A DNA stretch of 49,627 nt from Bradyrhizobium sp. (GCF_028868675.1 NZ_JAGWUA010000009.1:1-49627); one strand, 5' to 3'; shown: positions 1 through 9,812, numbered from the stretch's first letter. The notes: generated by a model not told the origin, from the sequence alone. A program made the numbers and translations.

Positions 1-2
1 CT

Positions 3-230
3 GCGGCGCACAACGGGCGCTTGGCGGATGCTATTTTTAGAGCTGGTCAATTCTACTTCAATCAGCGAATTGCGGGGCTCACCACTGAACGTGAGTTCAA
101 GGTCAATCAGGCAGACCACGGACGGATCCTGAAAGCATTGAAGGAGCGCAACCAATCCGCAGCGGAGGAGGCGATGCGGGCTCATCTCGATTTTGCGTAC
201 AAGACTTACCGGCGAATCATGGGGCTTTAG
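3..230 (+). CDS. C-terminal fragment of a GntR/FadR-type (FCD domain) transcriptional regulator, truncated by window start
   Basis: Open frame from window edge; ending ...DHGRILKALKERNQSAAEEAMRAHLDFAYKTYRRIM resembles the FCD C-terminus. Confidence 0.65.
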   Translation, partial: AAHNGRLADAIFRAGQFYFNQRIAGLTTEREFKVNQADHGRILKALKERNQSAAEEAMRAHLDFAYKTYRRIMGL

Positions 231-678
231 AAGTTCATGGCCGTCGGCGAGCAATCATCATCGCGCGACGCTGCGCTGCGCCGACACGCGCGGTGTGAAT
301 AGCCAGCGCTAGATGGACTAACTGGTCAGCCCAGGGAATGTGTCGCCGCGGTTGCAGTCGGCATCCTTGAACCCTCGTCGCGTGAAGGCGCGGAGATCGT
401 AGAGATGGCTGCATTCGGCGGTTTGGCGCGCCCGAAAAGATTCGAGCTCGTCGCTGACGTCCTTCCGACATTCGGAGGGCGATCTGGTAACACCGCACCT
501 AGCCGAACTTGAGTTTCCCAGTAAGCGCCATATCCATCGCGGCGGTTAGACCGGTATGGTGATTGAGTTATAATAGGTGGTTGCAGGGGCAGGCTTTAGA
601 TCTCTACGGTCAACAAGTGTCGATCTCGGCCAGAACCTGCCCGGGCATGACGACCATCCGGAAATGGGCCACTCTCGC

Positions 679-1227
679 TCATCGCCCGTCCAGCGCGGCG
701 ATCATCCAGGCCTTCATGTCGACCCGCTCCAGGAACGCGAGCGCCTCGTGCCGCATCGCTCCCGCCGTGGTACTGCCCTGCGTGACCGCGACGAGCACAT
801 CACAGCGGCGCGAGACGGCGATGCCGGTCGCCGCGTGCCTGATGCCGTCGGGCATCTCGAGATCGTACGACCTGGCGCGCCCCTGCATCCCGCCGAGGCG
901 GATCGGCTCGCCCGTTCCCGCCGCCGCAAAGCGCGGGCTGATCAGGTCGATGTCGGCGACGCGATCCACCTCGTCGTCATCGGCAACGCCGCGGTCGCAG
1001 TTGCAGAAGCCGCGCTTGGCGCGCACGATGAGTTCGACGCCGTCCGCGCAGACACCGCCTTCGCAGCGGAAGGCGCGCCCCGCCGGCCAGCCGTCGCGCG
1101 GAAACGGCCAGGCGATCTCGCGCCAGTGCGCAGGTTCTGCCCGCGGCGGCGCCAACTGGTCGGCGCCGACGCCCGCCAGCGCGCCGAGCGCGACCATCGC
1201 CACCACGATCGCCGCCGCGCGCCACAC
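679..1227 (-). CDS. hypothetical membrane-anchored/exported protein (~182 aa)
   Basis: GTG start (VWRAAAIVVAMVALGALAGVGADQL...) a few nt from the stop of the upstream LVIVD gene; N-terminal hydrophobic segment; final part of the over-extended 679..2145 ORF. Confidence 0.6.
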   Translation of the reverse strand: MWRAAAIVVAMVALGALAGVGADQLAPPRAEPAHWREIAWPFPRDGWPAGRAFRCEGGVCADGVELIVRAKRGFCNCDRGVADDDEVDRVADIDLISPRFAAAGTGEPIRLGGMQGRARSYDLEMPDGIRHAATGIAVSRRCDVLVAVTQGSTTAGAMRHEALAFLERVDMKAWMIAALDGR

Positions 1228-1229
1228 GG

Positions 1230-2675
1230 TCAGTTCTTGAGGCCGGCGGCGGCCCGCGCCGCCCCGGTCAGTTCGAGAATGTGCATGCCGGTATTGGCAC
1301 GGTCGACGACGTAGATGTAGCCGCGGTCGTCGGTCTCGACGTTGTTGGTCTGGATCGCGACCTTGCAGCGCTCGCCGCCCTCGACCGGGACGCAGCGCTT
1401 GTCGGTGGCCTCCGTGATCGCCGGAATGAAGTAGCCGATTTCCTTCGGATGATAGGGATCGCGGATATCGAGCGCGCGGACGCCGGCGTTGAAGAAGGCG
1501 ATGAAGGCCAGCTTCTTGTAGTAGACCGGCGCCATGCTCTCGTTGGAGGAATGCGAGCCGAAGCGGCCGCCGCGCTGGCAGAACGAGCCGCTCGCCTCCG
1601 GCACCGTGTAGCTCGAGATCATCATCGGCCGCGTCTCGGTGGTGACGTCGGCGAACCACACCATCTGCCGCGCCTCGGCGCATTCGTTCAGGATCGCCTC
1701 GTCCACGATCATGACGATGTCGCGGGTCTTGCCGTCCCTGTCCGCGGCGAATTCGGCAATCGGCATGTCCGGCATCGGGAATGTGGTGTGTGCGCCGTTG
1801 AAGGCCGACATCGGCAGCCGCGCGACTTCCGGATAGCGCAGGTTTTCCGGCGTCGGCTCCTTCGGACCGTTCAACAGTTTTTCGCGGTCGACGATCTGCA
1901 AAATGCCGCCCTTGTTGGTGCCGTAGCCGAAATAGACCCGATTGCCTTGCGGTCCGGTCGAGATCGGCCCGTGCAGTTCGGTCGGCACCGCGCCGGTCGC
2001 GCCCGGCTGTTGGCCCGGCAGGCCGAAATCCCGGATCTTCTGCGGCTTCGCGGGATCGCTGAGGTCGTAGACCTGCGTCATGCGCCGCGTGCGCCAGTCC
2101 GGCGCGCCCGACACGAGATAGGCGATGCCGGTGTCGCACTCCCACCAGTTCTTGTGCGTGTCCTTCAAGCCGCCGATGCGGCTGACGAGGACGGGATTTG
2201 CGGGATCGGCGACGTTCCAGATCTCGTGCGCCTCGCCGCCGAAGGTGCGGAGCATGTAGACCGCGCCGGGATCGCCCTTCGGCAGCGACGCGCCGTCGCA
2301 GATCCGCACCATCTGCGCGCCGCCGGACTCGTATTTGCCGGGCGCCCCGGGAAGATGGCGCAGATATTTCGGCCGCGCGGGATCGGTGACGTCGACGATC
2401 GAGGTGCCGTTCGGCTCGGCCCGCCCCGTCAGCGGATTGACCGGCTCCGGCACCGCCTCGGTGCCGCCGTGATGGCCGATATAGGCGATCCAGCGATCGC
2501 CCTGATGGTGGATGGTCGGCTGATAGCCGCTGCGCGCCTGCAGGTCGCTATATCCGACCAGCTTCATGTTGGAGGCTTCCGGCGGCGCTCCGATCACCTG
2601 CTGCTTCTGCGCGAGGGCGATCGTGCTGCAGGCAAGAAGAACGAGGCCGGCAGCAAGTGAGACCCGACCGATCAT
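1230..2675 (-). CDS. exported LVIVD-repeat (beta-propeller-like) protein
   Basis: Signal peptide MIGRVSLAAGLVLLACSTIALA; repeated 'IVDVTDPARPKYLRHLPG', 'IWNVADPANPVLVSRIGG', 'VYDLSDPAKPQKIRDFG', 'ALDIRDPYHPKEIGYF' motifs. Confidence 0.8.
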   Translation of the reverse strand: MIGRVSLAAGLVLLACSTIALAQKQQVIGAPPEASNMKLVGYSDLQARSGYQPTIHHQGDRWIAYIGHHGGTEAVPEPVNPLTGRAEPNGTSIVDVTDPARPKYLRHLPGAPGKYESGGAQMVRICDGASLPKGDPGAVYMLRTFGGEAHEIWNVADPANPVLVSRIGGLKDTHKNWWECDTGIAYLVSGAPDWRTRRMTQVYDLSDPAKPQKIRDFGLPGQQPGATGAVPTELHGPISTGPQGNRVYFGYGTNKGGILQIVDREKLLNGPKEPTPENLRYPEVARLPMSAFNGAHTTFPMPDMPIAEFAADRDGKTRDIVMIVDEAILNECAEARQMVWFADVTTETRPMMISSYTVPEASGSFCQRGGRFGSHSSNESMAPVYYKKLAFIAFFNAGVRALDIRDPYHPKEIGYFIPAITEATDKRCVPVEGGERCKVAIQTNNVETDDRGYIYVVDRANTGMHILELTGAARAAAGLKN

Positions 2676-2752
2676 GTGCCCTCCCGGAACCAATCTGCGT
2701 TGGCTGACATGAGACGCTAGCACGGCGGTCGGAGCCCGCCAAAGACACTATC

Positions 2753-2782
2753 TTGACAAGCAACCATTTGGTTGCCTATTAT
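2753..2782 (+). promoter_or_regulatory. sigma70-type promoter (TTGACA-18-TATTAT) with palindromic operator GCAACCATTTGGTTGC between -35 and -10
   Basis: TTGACA 2753-2758, TATTAT 2777-2782, perfect 16-bp palindrome 2760-2775. Confidence 0.65.
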
Positions 2783-2789
2783 CACCGCC

Positions 2790-3104
2790 ATGAATGAGGT
2801 CTTCAAAGCGCTGGCCGACGCGTCGCGGCGGTCGCTGCTGGACAGGCTTCACGCCAGGAACGGACAGACGCTGAACGAACTCTGCGAAGGCCTGGAGATG
2901 ACGCGCCAGGCCGTCACGAAACACCTTGCGATCCTGGAAGCGGCGAACCTGGTCACGACGTTCAGGCACGGCCGCGAGAAGCTGCACTATCTCAATCCGG
3001 TGCCGATCCACCAGATCGGCGAGCGCTGGATCCGGAAATTCGAGCGCGGCAGGCTCGCCGCTCTCGGCGAGTTGAAACGCCAGTTGGAGAAGCGTGATGA
3101 GTAA
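2790..3104 (+). CDS. ArsR-family HTH transcriptional regulator
   Basis: MNEVFKALADASRRSLLDRLHARNGQTLNELCEGLEMTRQAVTKHLAILEAANLV: winged HTH of ArsR family; start chosen at the ATG after the -10. Confidence 0.9.
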   Translation: MNEVFKALADASRRSLLDRLHARNGQTLNELCEGLEMTRQAVTKHLAILEAANLVTTFRHGREKLHYLNPVPIHQIGERWIRKFERGRLAALGELKRQLEKRDE

Positions 3105-3567
3105 GCCGCAATTCGTCTACGTCACCTACATCGAGACCACGCCGGAGAAATTGTGGGAGGCGCTCACCTCGAGCGACTTCACACGACGGTACTGGTTCGG
3201 CAGCGAGGTCCGCTCGGACTGGAAGGTCGGCTCGCCCTTCGCGCTGGTGATCGACGGCAGGACCACCGACAGTGGCGAGATTCTGGAAGCCGATCCGCCG
3301 CGGCGACTGTCCTACTCCTTCAAGCACGAGCTCTACGAAGAACTGCGCAACGAGCCGATATCGAGGGTCACGTTCACGCTCGAGCCGTTCGGCAATCTCG
3401 TGAAGCTCACCGTGGCGCATGACGGGCTCGTCGAGGGCGGCAAGTATCTCGGCGCCATCTCCACGGGATGGCCGGCGATCCTGTCCGGGCTGAAGAGCCT
3501 CCTTGAGACCGGCAAGGTGCTGCCCATTCCGCGGGAGGCGCTCGGCAAGCAAGAGTGGAAGCGATGA
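3097..3567 (+). CDS. SRPBCC/AHSA1-like domain protein (copy 1)
   Basis: 'TYIETTPEKLWEALTSSDFTRRYWFG...GWPAILSGLKSLLETG' typical of the AHSA1 family; overlaps the arsR-type gene. Confidence 0.85.
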   Translation: MSKPQFVYVTYIETTPEKLWEALTSSDFTRRYWFGSEVRSDWKVGSPFALVIDGRTTDSGEILEADPPRRLSYSFKHELYEELRNEPISRVTFTLEPFGNLVKLTVAHDGLVEGGKYLGAISTGWPAILSGLKSLLETGKVLPIPREALGKQEWKR

Positions 3568-4076
3568 ATCTCGACGCGTTCAGGCCGCTCACGGTCTACA
3601 CCATCTACATTGCCGCCACGCCGCAGCAGGTATGGCAGGCGCTGACCACGGCCGAGTTCAGCCGAAAATACTTTTCCGGCTTTGCGGTGGAGATGGAGGA
3701 AAGGCTCGGCGGCAGATTCCTGGTGCGCGCGCCGGATGGCTCGACGCACATCTCGGGCGAGGTGCTCGAACATGATCCACCGCGGAAGCTGACGGTGAGC
3801 TGGAACGTCAACTGGCCCGATCTGGTCGAGAAGCTCGGCCCGACGCTCGTAACCTACGAGATCGAGCCGGCCGGCGAGGCCGTCAGACTCACCATGAGCG
3901 AACGGCACGACCGCGCGCTCTCGGACGACATCCTCTCCGGCGGACGCCGGGGCTGGCCCGCGATCCTGTCCGGCCTGAAGAGTCTGCTCGAGACAGGCAC
4001 CGTGCCGCAGATCAAGATGACCCCGCCGCAGGCGATGCTCGCGGCGTTGAAGGCGATGGGGATCAGGACGCCGTAG
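3564..4076 (+). CDS. SRPBCC/AHSA1-like domain protein (copy 2)
   Basis: Tandem paralog of the preceding ORF (shared 'GWPAILSGLKSLLETG'), 4-nt overlap ATGA. Confidence 0.85.
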   Translation: MNLDAFRPLTVYTIYIAATPQQVWQALTTAEFSRKYFSGFAVEMEERLGGRFLVRAPDGSTHISGEVLEHDPPRKLTVSWNVNWPDLVEKLGPTLVTYEIEPAGEAVRLTMSERHDRALSDDILSGGRRGWPAILSGLKSLLETGTVPQIKMTPPQAMLAALKAMGIRTP

Positions 4077-4092
4077 CTGCCCAGCAAATGGT

Positions 4093-4228
4093 GTCGTCCC
4101 GGACCAGCGGCGCAGATCCGGGATCCATAGCTACAGGAGATCGTTTGGCGAAGACTGGTCGTTCGGTACTGCCACCGTCCGCAACCGATAGATCGCGCGG
4201 TATGGGTCCCCGCGTTCGCGGGGACGAC
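4093..4228. repeat. palindromic intergenic repeat (GTCGTCCCGG... / ...GGTCCCCGCGTTCGCGGGGACGAC), copy 1
   Basis: Same end motifs as 38541..38661. Confidence 0.7.
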
Positions 4229-4265
4229 ACCGAGATCAGGCCCCCGCCTTCGCGGGGGCGACGGG

Positions 4266-5042
4266 CTACGCCGGCAGCGGCGCCACCAGGCGGCGATAGA
4301 GATGCCAGGTCGCGTGCCCGAGCACCGGCAGCGTGACGATCAGCCCGAGAAAATACGGCAGCGCCGACACGATCAGGAGCATCACGATCACCGCGGCCCA
4401 GCCGATCATCGGCAAGGGGCTGCCAACGACCGCGCGCACGCTCGTCACCATCGCGGTGACGAAGTCGACCTCGCGGTCGAGCAGCAGCGGAAACGACACC
4501 ACGGTGAGCGAGAACAGGATCAGCGACAGCGCCGCGCCCACCGCGTTGCCGATCGCCAGGAACACCAGCCCCTCGTTGGTGGTCAGCACCGCCGTCATGA
4601 ATTCGTGCATGCTGGAGAACGAGGCGTGCAGGCCCAGGATCAGCGCGATCAGGAGCCGCACCTGGTACATCCAGACCACGAACACGAACAGCGTGACGAA
4701 GGCCATCCAGCCGATCTCGCTGCGCGAGCGCACCGTGGTCCAGATCGCGCCGAAGGACACGGGCTCGCCGGCCTCGCGGCGGCGGCTGACCTCGTAGAGG
4801 CCGATCGCGACGAACGGCCCGATCAGCGCAAAGCCGGCGGCGAGCGGATAGGCGAGGTAGACCATGCCGAAGGCCGTGAGACACAGCACGATGGCGATGC
4901 CGCCGAGCGCATAGAGCACGCCGAAACAGAGCCCGTAGAGCGGCAGCGCCTGAAAATCGCGAAGACCCTCGGCGAGCGCCTCGGCGATATCGGTCGCCGC
5001 CACGGTCCGTACCACAGGATCGACTTTGCCCGAGATGGACAT
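4266..5042 (-). CDS. DUF2189-type multi-pass membrane protein
   Basis: MSISGKVDPVVRTVAATDIAEALAEGLRDFQALPLYGLCFGVLYALGGIAIVL...; several TM segments; start at MSISG rather than the ORF 5' end. Confidence 0.75.
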   Translation of the reverse strand: MSISGKVDPVVRTVAATDIAEALAEGLRDFQALPLYGLCFGVLYALGGIAIVLCLTAFGMVYLAYPLAAGFALIGPFVAIGLYEVSRRREAGEPVSFGAIWTTVRSRSEIGWMAFVTLFVFVVWMYQVRLLIALILGLHASFSSMHEFMTAVLTTNEGLVFLAIGNAVGAALSLILFSLTVVSFPLLLDREVDFVTAMVTSVRAVVGSPLPMIGWAAVIVMLLIVSALPYFLGLIVTLPVLGHATWHLYRRLVAPLPA

Positions 5043-5256
5043 TGGCTTCCTCCCCTCTTGGTCGGCGCGATCTTTGCCGCGCGCGTTGGGAGCGATGTTA
5101 GCCGGCTCGCTCGCCGCTTGCACGTGCGAGTTGATTTCAAGATGCGGAGGAGAGCGGTCAATTGATACCGCAACAGGTGTTTCACGACATCCTGCGCTGG
5201 AGGGTGAATGACGCAGGCCCCCACGCCCTCGGTGAATCCGGAAGGACGTTGGCGCG

Positions 5257-6396
5257 CTATCGCAACGTCCTGAAGAACTTCCGCACGTCGCGCACGAACA
5301 GCTCCGGCTGCTCGAAGGCGGCGAAATGGCCGCCCTTCTCCATCTCGCTCCAATGGGTGATGTTGGAAAAGTTCGGCTCCATCCAGCGCCGCACCGGCGT
5401 GATGATCTCCCCGGGGAACACCGCAACCCCCGTCGGCACGTTGACGACGGGCGCGGTGCGGCGCTTGCCGAAGCTTTCCCAGTAGAGCCTTGCCGACGAG
5501 GTCGCCGTCTCCGTCACCCAGTACAGCATGACGTTGTCGAGCAGTTCGTCCCGCGTGAAGATGTTTTCGGGATGGCCGTCGCAATCGGTCCAGGCCCAGA
5601 ACTTTTCCAGGATCCAGGCCGCCTGCCCGCTCGGCGAATCCGTGAGCGCATAGCCGAGCGTCTGCGGCCGCGTCGATTGCTGTTTTGAGTAGCCGGAATC
5701 GAGATCGACATAGTGCTTGAGCCCGGCGAGCGCGCGCCTCTCTTCCGGCGTCGGCTCGCCCTCGACCTTCGGCGCCGCATTGAAGGCGAGCGTGATGTGG
5801 ATGCCGGCGCAATGCTGCGGATCCTGCGCGCCGAGCGAGGACGTCACCGCCGAACCCCAGTCGCCGCCCTGCGCGCCGTAGCGCCCGTAGCCCAGGCGCT
5901 CCATCAGCCTGGCCCAGGTCGCGGCGATGCGGTCGACGCCCCAGCCGGTGGTCTTCGGCTTCGCCGAGAAGCCGAAACCCGGCAGCGACGGGCACACGAC
6001 GTGAAAGGCGTCGGCGGGATCGCCGCCGTGCGTGACCGGGTCGACCAGCGGCGCGATCACCTTGGTGAATTCGACGATCGAGCCGGGCCAGCCATGGGTG
6101 ATGACGAGCGGCAGCGCCGACGGCTCCTTCGAGCGCACATGGATGAAGTGGATGTCGAGCCCGTCGATCCCGGTCGTGAACTGCGCAAAGCCGTTGAGCC
6201 GCGCCTCGCGCGCGCGCCAGTCGTAGCCGCTCGCCCAATGGGCGCAGATCTCCTTGATCCATTTCAGCGGCGCGCCCTGGCTCCAGTCGTCCACCAACTC
6301 CGCCTCCGGCCACCGCGTGCGCGCAAGCCGCGACTTCAGATCGGCGAGGACGTCGTCGCCGACGTCGATGCGGAATGGTTTGATGGCGGCGCCCAT
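5257..6396 (-). CDS. epoxide hydrolase (EHN + alpha/beta hydrolase fold)
   Basis: IDVGDDVLADLKSRLARTRWPE (EHN domain), LVITHGWPGSIVEF, GAQGGDWG nucleophile elbow. Confidence 0.9.
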   Translation of the reverse strand: MGAAIKPFRIDVGDDVLADLKSRLARTRWPEAELVDDWSQGAPLKWIKEICAHWASGYDWRAREARLNGFAQFTTGIDGLDIHFIHVRSKEPSALPLVITHGWPGSIVEFTKVIAPLVDPVTHGGDPADAFHVVCPSLPGFGFSAKPKTTGWGVDRIAATWARLMERLGYGRYGAQGGDWGSAVTSSLGAQDPQHCAGIHITLAFNAAPKVEGEPTPEERRALAGLKHYVDLDSGYSKQQSTRPQTLGYALTDSPSGQAAWILEKFWAWTDCDGHPENIFTRDELLDNVMLYWVTETATSSARLYWESFGKRRTAPVVNVPTGVAVFPGEIITPVRRWMEPNFSNITHWSEMEKGGHFAAFEQPELFVRDVRKFFRTLR

Positions 6397-6408
6397 CGAT
6401 GGCCTTCA

Positions 6409-6864
6409 CTAGCCCGACAGCGCGGCCTTCACGAGACCGGACGCCTTGCCAAAGTCCATTTGCCCGGCGTGCTTCGCCTTCAGGGCGGCGATCACCTTGC
6501 CCATGTCCTTCATGCCGGCGGCTCCCGTCTCGGCGATCGCAGCCGAGATCGCCTTCTTCACCTCATCGTCCGACATCTGCCTGGGCAGATAGGCCGAGAT
6601 GACGGCGATCTCCTCGCGCTCCTGGGCGGCAAGCTCGGCGCGGCCGCCCTTGTCGTAGAGCTCGACCGCTTCCTGGCGCTGCTTGATCATCTTCTGCAGC
6701 ACGCCGAGCAGGTCGGCGTCCGACAGCGGCGGCTTGCCATGGCCCCGCGCCTCGATGTCGGCGTTCTTGATGGTCGCGTTGACCATGCGCAGCGTGGAGA
6801 GCTTCCGCTCGTCCTTGGCCTTCATGGCCTCCTTGACCGCAGTGTTGATGTCGTCGCGCATCAT
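6409..6864 (-). CDS. GatB/YqeY domain protein
   Basis: MRDDINTAVKEAMKAKDERKLSTLRMVNATIKNADIEARG...; typical YqeY sequence, divergent from carA. Confidence 0.9.
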   Translation of the reverse strand: MMRDDINTAVKEAMKAKDERKLSTLRMVNATIKNADIEARGHGKPPLSDADLLGVLQKMIKQRQEAVELYDKGGRAELAAQEREEIAVISAYLPRQMSDDEVKKAISAAIAETGAAGMKDMGKVIAALKAKHAGQMDFGKASGLVKAALSG

Positions 6865-7115
6865 GGCCGAAATCCCTCTAAAGCCGTGCCGCGCCTGATC
6901 TAGCCGGTTCACGGCAGGAAACAACTCGGTTCTGGCCGAATCCGGAGATCCCGCGGCGGCCGGGTGCTTTCTTGCGCGGCAAGGCTCGAATCTTCCCGGA
7001 AGTTCTCGGTTCGAGCTTAAGTGCCTGAAGGGGCCTGTCAAATATGCAAAAACGCATGTGAATCCGCGCTCTCCCGCTTTGACGGCGGCCCCGGGCGGGA
7101 CTAAGAAGCGGGCTC

Positions 7116-8306
7116 ATGACACAATCCGAAAACGCTTCCGCCTGGCCGGACCACAAACCGACCGCGCTGCTCGTGCTCGCCGATGGAACGGTGCTCGAAG
7201 GTTTCGGCCTCGGCGCCGAAGGACAGGCCGTCGGCGAGGTCTGCTTCAACACCGCGATGACCGGCTATGAGGAGATCCTGACCGATCCTTCCTATGCCGG
7301 GCAGATCATCACCTTCACCTTCCCGCACATCGGCAATGTCGGCACCAACGAGGACGACATCGAGACGGTGAACATGGCCGCGACGCCCGGCGCGCGCGGC
7401 GTGATCCTGCGCACCGCCATCACCGATCCCTCGAACTACCGCGCCACCCGCCATCTCGACCAGTGGCTGAAGGCTCGCGGCATCATCGGCCTCTCCGGCA
7501 TCGACACCCGCGCGCTGACCGCGCTGATCCGCAGCAAGGGCATGCCGAACGCGGTGATCGCGCATGCGAGGAACGGCGAATTCGACCTGCACGGGCTGAA
7601 GGAGGAGGCGCGCGAATGGCCGGGGCTCGAAGGCATGGACCTCGTGCCGATGGTCACCTCCGGCCAGCGCTTCACCTGGGACGAGACGCCCTGGGTCTGG
7701 GATGAGGGTTTTGGCCGGCAGAGCGATCCCAAGTTCAACGTCGTTGCCATCGATTACGGCATCAAGCGCAACATCCTGCGCCTGCTCGCCGGCGTCGGCT
7801 GCAAGGTGACGGTGGTGCCGGCGACCACCTCGGCCGACGACATTCTGGCGATGAAGCCCGACGGCGTGTTCTTGTCGAACGGTCCGGGCGATCCGGCCGC
7901 GACCGGCAAATATGCCGTGCCCGTCATCCAGCAGGTGATCAAGTCGGGCACGCCGACCTTCGGCATCTGCCTCGGCCACCAGATGCTCGGGCTCGCCGTC
8001 GGCGCCAAGACGAGGAAGATGCATCAGGGCCATCACGGCGCCAACCATCCGGTCAAGGACGAGACCACCGGCAAGGTCGAGATCACCTCGATGAACCACG
8101 GCTTTGCCGTGGACCAGGCCAGCTTGCCGAAGGGCGCGACGCAGACCCACGTGTCGCTGTTCGACGGCTCCAATTGCGGCATCCAGCTCGACGGCAAGCC
8201 GGTGTTCTCGGTGCAGTATCACCCCGAGGCCTCGCCCGGCCCGCGCGACTCCCACTATCTGTTCCAGCGCTTCGCCGATTTGATGCGCGAGAAGAAGCGG
8301 GCATAG
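7116..8306 (+). CDS. carA: carbamoyl-phosphate synthase small subunit
   Basis: CFNTAMTGYEEILTDPSYAGQIITFTFPHIGNVGTN; glutaminase FGICLGHQMLGLA. Confidence 0.98.
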   Translation: MTQSENASAWPDHKPTALLVLADGTVLEGFGLGAEGQAVGEVCFNTAMTGYEEILTDPSYAGQIITFTFPHIGNVGTNEDDIETVNMAATPGARGVILRTAITDPSNYRATRHLDQWLKARGIIGLSGIDTRALTALIRSKGMPNAVIAHARNGEFDLHGLKEEAREWPGLEGMDLVPMVTSGQRFTWDETPWVWDEGFGRQSDPKFNVVAIDYGIKRNILRLLAGVGCKVTVVPATTSADDILAMKPDGVFLSNGPGDPAATGKYAVPVIQQVIKSGTPTFGICLGHQMLGLAVGAKTRKMHQGHHGANHPVKDETTGKVEITSMNHGFAVDQASLPKGATQTHVSLFDGSNCGIQLDGKPVFSVQYHPEASPGPRDSHYLFQRFADLMREKKRA

Positions 8307-8311
8307 CACGC

Positions 8312-8452
8312 CCTCGTGCCCCGGAGGATGCGCCGCGCGCCCCTTCTTTGCGGCGTGATGCGCTGCTGATCCGGGGCCTACCCGCTTGCGAAGGTCTGGG
8401 TTGCCGGCTCAGCGCAGCGGCACTGTGCGCCACAGCGCGTCCGGGACACGAG
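8312..8452. repeat. intergenic repeat ending CGCGTCCGGGACACGAG, copy 1
   Basis: 17-bp identity with 33328-33344 plus shared TCTGGGT..CCGGCTC.GCGCAGC internal segment. Confidence 0.6.
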
Positions 8453-8511
8453 AAGGAACGCGAATCGGCTACCGAGGTTGAACCGTCAGCGTGTTACGCC
8501 CGGAGCCCGCC

Positions 8512-9039
8512 ATGTCCGTGGTCCGCGACAATGCCGAGCCGCTTGCGATCGTCTTCGAGGACGACGGCCTCGTGCCCAACAACATTTTGCCCTTCCTGGT
8601 CTACCAGGACGCTATCGAGCTCGACCGCGACCGTCCCGAGGAGACCATCGAGGACCTGTTCGCGCGCAACGGCTGGAGCGAGATGTGGCGCAACGGCGTC
8701 TACGACTATCTCCATTATCATTCGACCGTGCATGAGGCGCTCGGGGTGGCGCGCGGCAGCGCCCGCGTTCGCTTCGGCGGCGACCACGGAGAGGTGCTGG
8801 AGATATCGGCCGGCGACGTCGCGATCCTGCCCGCCGGCACCGGGCATCAGCTGGTATCCGCAAGCCCCGATTTCTGCGTGGTCGGCGCCTATCCGCCGGG
8901 ATGGACGATGGAGATCACACGCCCGACGCCTGAAAACCACGCCAAGGCATTGAAGACGATTCCGGCGGTGAAGGGGCCGGACAGCGATCCCGTGCGCGGC
9001 AGGGACGGGCCGCTGGTGAGGCTGTGGACGAGAGCGTAG
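8512..9039 (+). CDS. cupin-domain protein (YjlB-like)
   Basis: MSVVRDNAEPLAIVFEDDGLVPNNILPFLVYQDAIE..., cupin motif DVAILPAGTGHQLVSASPDFCVVGAYPPG. Confidence 0.8.
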   Translation: MSVVRDNAEPLAIVFEDDGLVPNNILPFLVYQDAIELDRDRPEETIEDLFARNGWSEMWRNGVYDYLHYHSTVHEALGVARGSARVRFGGDHGEVLEISAGDVAILPAGTGHQLVSASPDFCVVGAYPPGWTMEITRPTPENHAKALKTIPAVKGPDSDPVRGRDGPLVRLWTRA

Positions 9040-9057
9040 CAGCGGTCACGCAATTGC

Positions 9058-9131
9058 AGGGTGGGCAAAGCGAAGCGTGCCCACCGGTCGGCCAGTGGTG
9101 GGCACGGCGCGTCGCGCCTTTGCCCACCCTA
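9058..9131. repeat. inverted-repeat element GTGGGCAAAG...CTTTGCCCAC between convergent genes
   Basis: GCAGGGTGGGCAAAGCGAAGCGTGCCCACC ... GGTGGGCACGGCGCGTCGCGCCTTTGCCCACCCTAC. Confidence 0.75.
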
Positions 9132-9148
9132 CAGCAGTGAGTCGGGTA

Positions 9149-9700
9149 TCACGCCGCGTTGCTGCCTTCCTGGCGGCTCGCCTCGTACAGGAACCAGGTA
9201 CGCCGTTCGGTCTCGTCGATGAAGGTCTCCAGCAGCGCTGCGGTGCCGGCATCCCCGTTGTCCTCGCACAGCTTGTGGGCTTTGCGCATGGCGGCCGCGA
9301 CGTGCTTGTTGTCCTCCATCAGCTCGCGCAGCATCTCGCGCGGCGGCACGTAGGCCTCGTTGTTGTCCTGGATGGTCTGCAGCTTCGAGACCTGGCCGAT
9401 CGAGCGCAGCGTGGTGCCGCCGAGCTTGCGGACGCGCTCGGCGAGCTGGTCGGTGGTGGCGAAGATCGCATCCGACTGCTCGTCCAGCAGCAGATGGTAG
9501 TCGTGGAAATGCCGCCCGCTGACATGCCAATGGAAGTTCTTGGTCTTCAGGTAGAGCGCGAAGGCGTCGGCCAGCAGCGCGTTGACCGCTTCGGAGATCT
9601 TGTCGACCGCCGCCGCCGGCAGATCGGTCGGGGTATCGAGATCGGGCGAGACAGACCTGTCGTTGTCGGACTTGTCGTTGTCGAACTTGGCTTTGCTCAC
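9149..9700 (-). CDS. Dps-family DNA starvation/ferritin-like protein
   Basis: ADAFALYLKTKNFHWHVSGRHFHDYHLLLDEQSDAIFATTDQLAERVRKLGG ferroxidase-site motifs; GTG start. Confidence 0.92.
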   Translation of the reverse strand: MSKAKFDNDKSDNDRSVSPDLDTPTDLPAAAVDKISEAVNALLADAFALYLKTKNFHWHVSGRHFHDYHLLLDEQSDAIFATTDQLAERVRKLGGTTLRSIGQVSKLQTIQDNNEAYVPPREMLRELMEDNKHVAAAMRKAHKLCEDNGDAGTAALLETFIDETERRTWFLYEASRQEGSNAA

Positions 9701-9812
9701 GGGGAACCTTCCTGTTAGGACCGCACATTGACGGCGCGCCGTCGCACCCCTAACGCTGGCGATCAGCCCCGGTTCCGCTTCGGAACCGTCCTTTCCGGGA
9801 TCCCCGACTGCC

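Noticed and set aside
235-560. Possible decayed coding region
   Set aside because: Frames are short and I cannot recognise any domain; insufficient support.
679-2145. 488-aa minus-strand ORF
   Set aside because: Only its last ~182 codons are plausible; the rest is a shifted frame over the LVIVD gene.
7079-7116. Leaderless promoter for carA (TTGACG-17-TAAGAA)
   Set aside because: The -10 is too weak compared with the ArsR and TA cases to claim.
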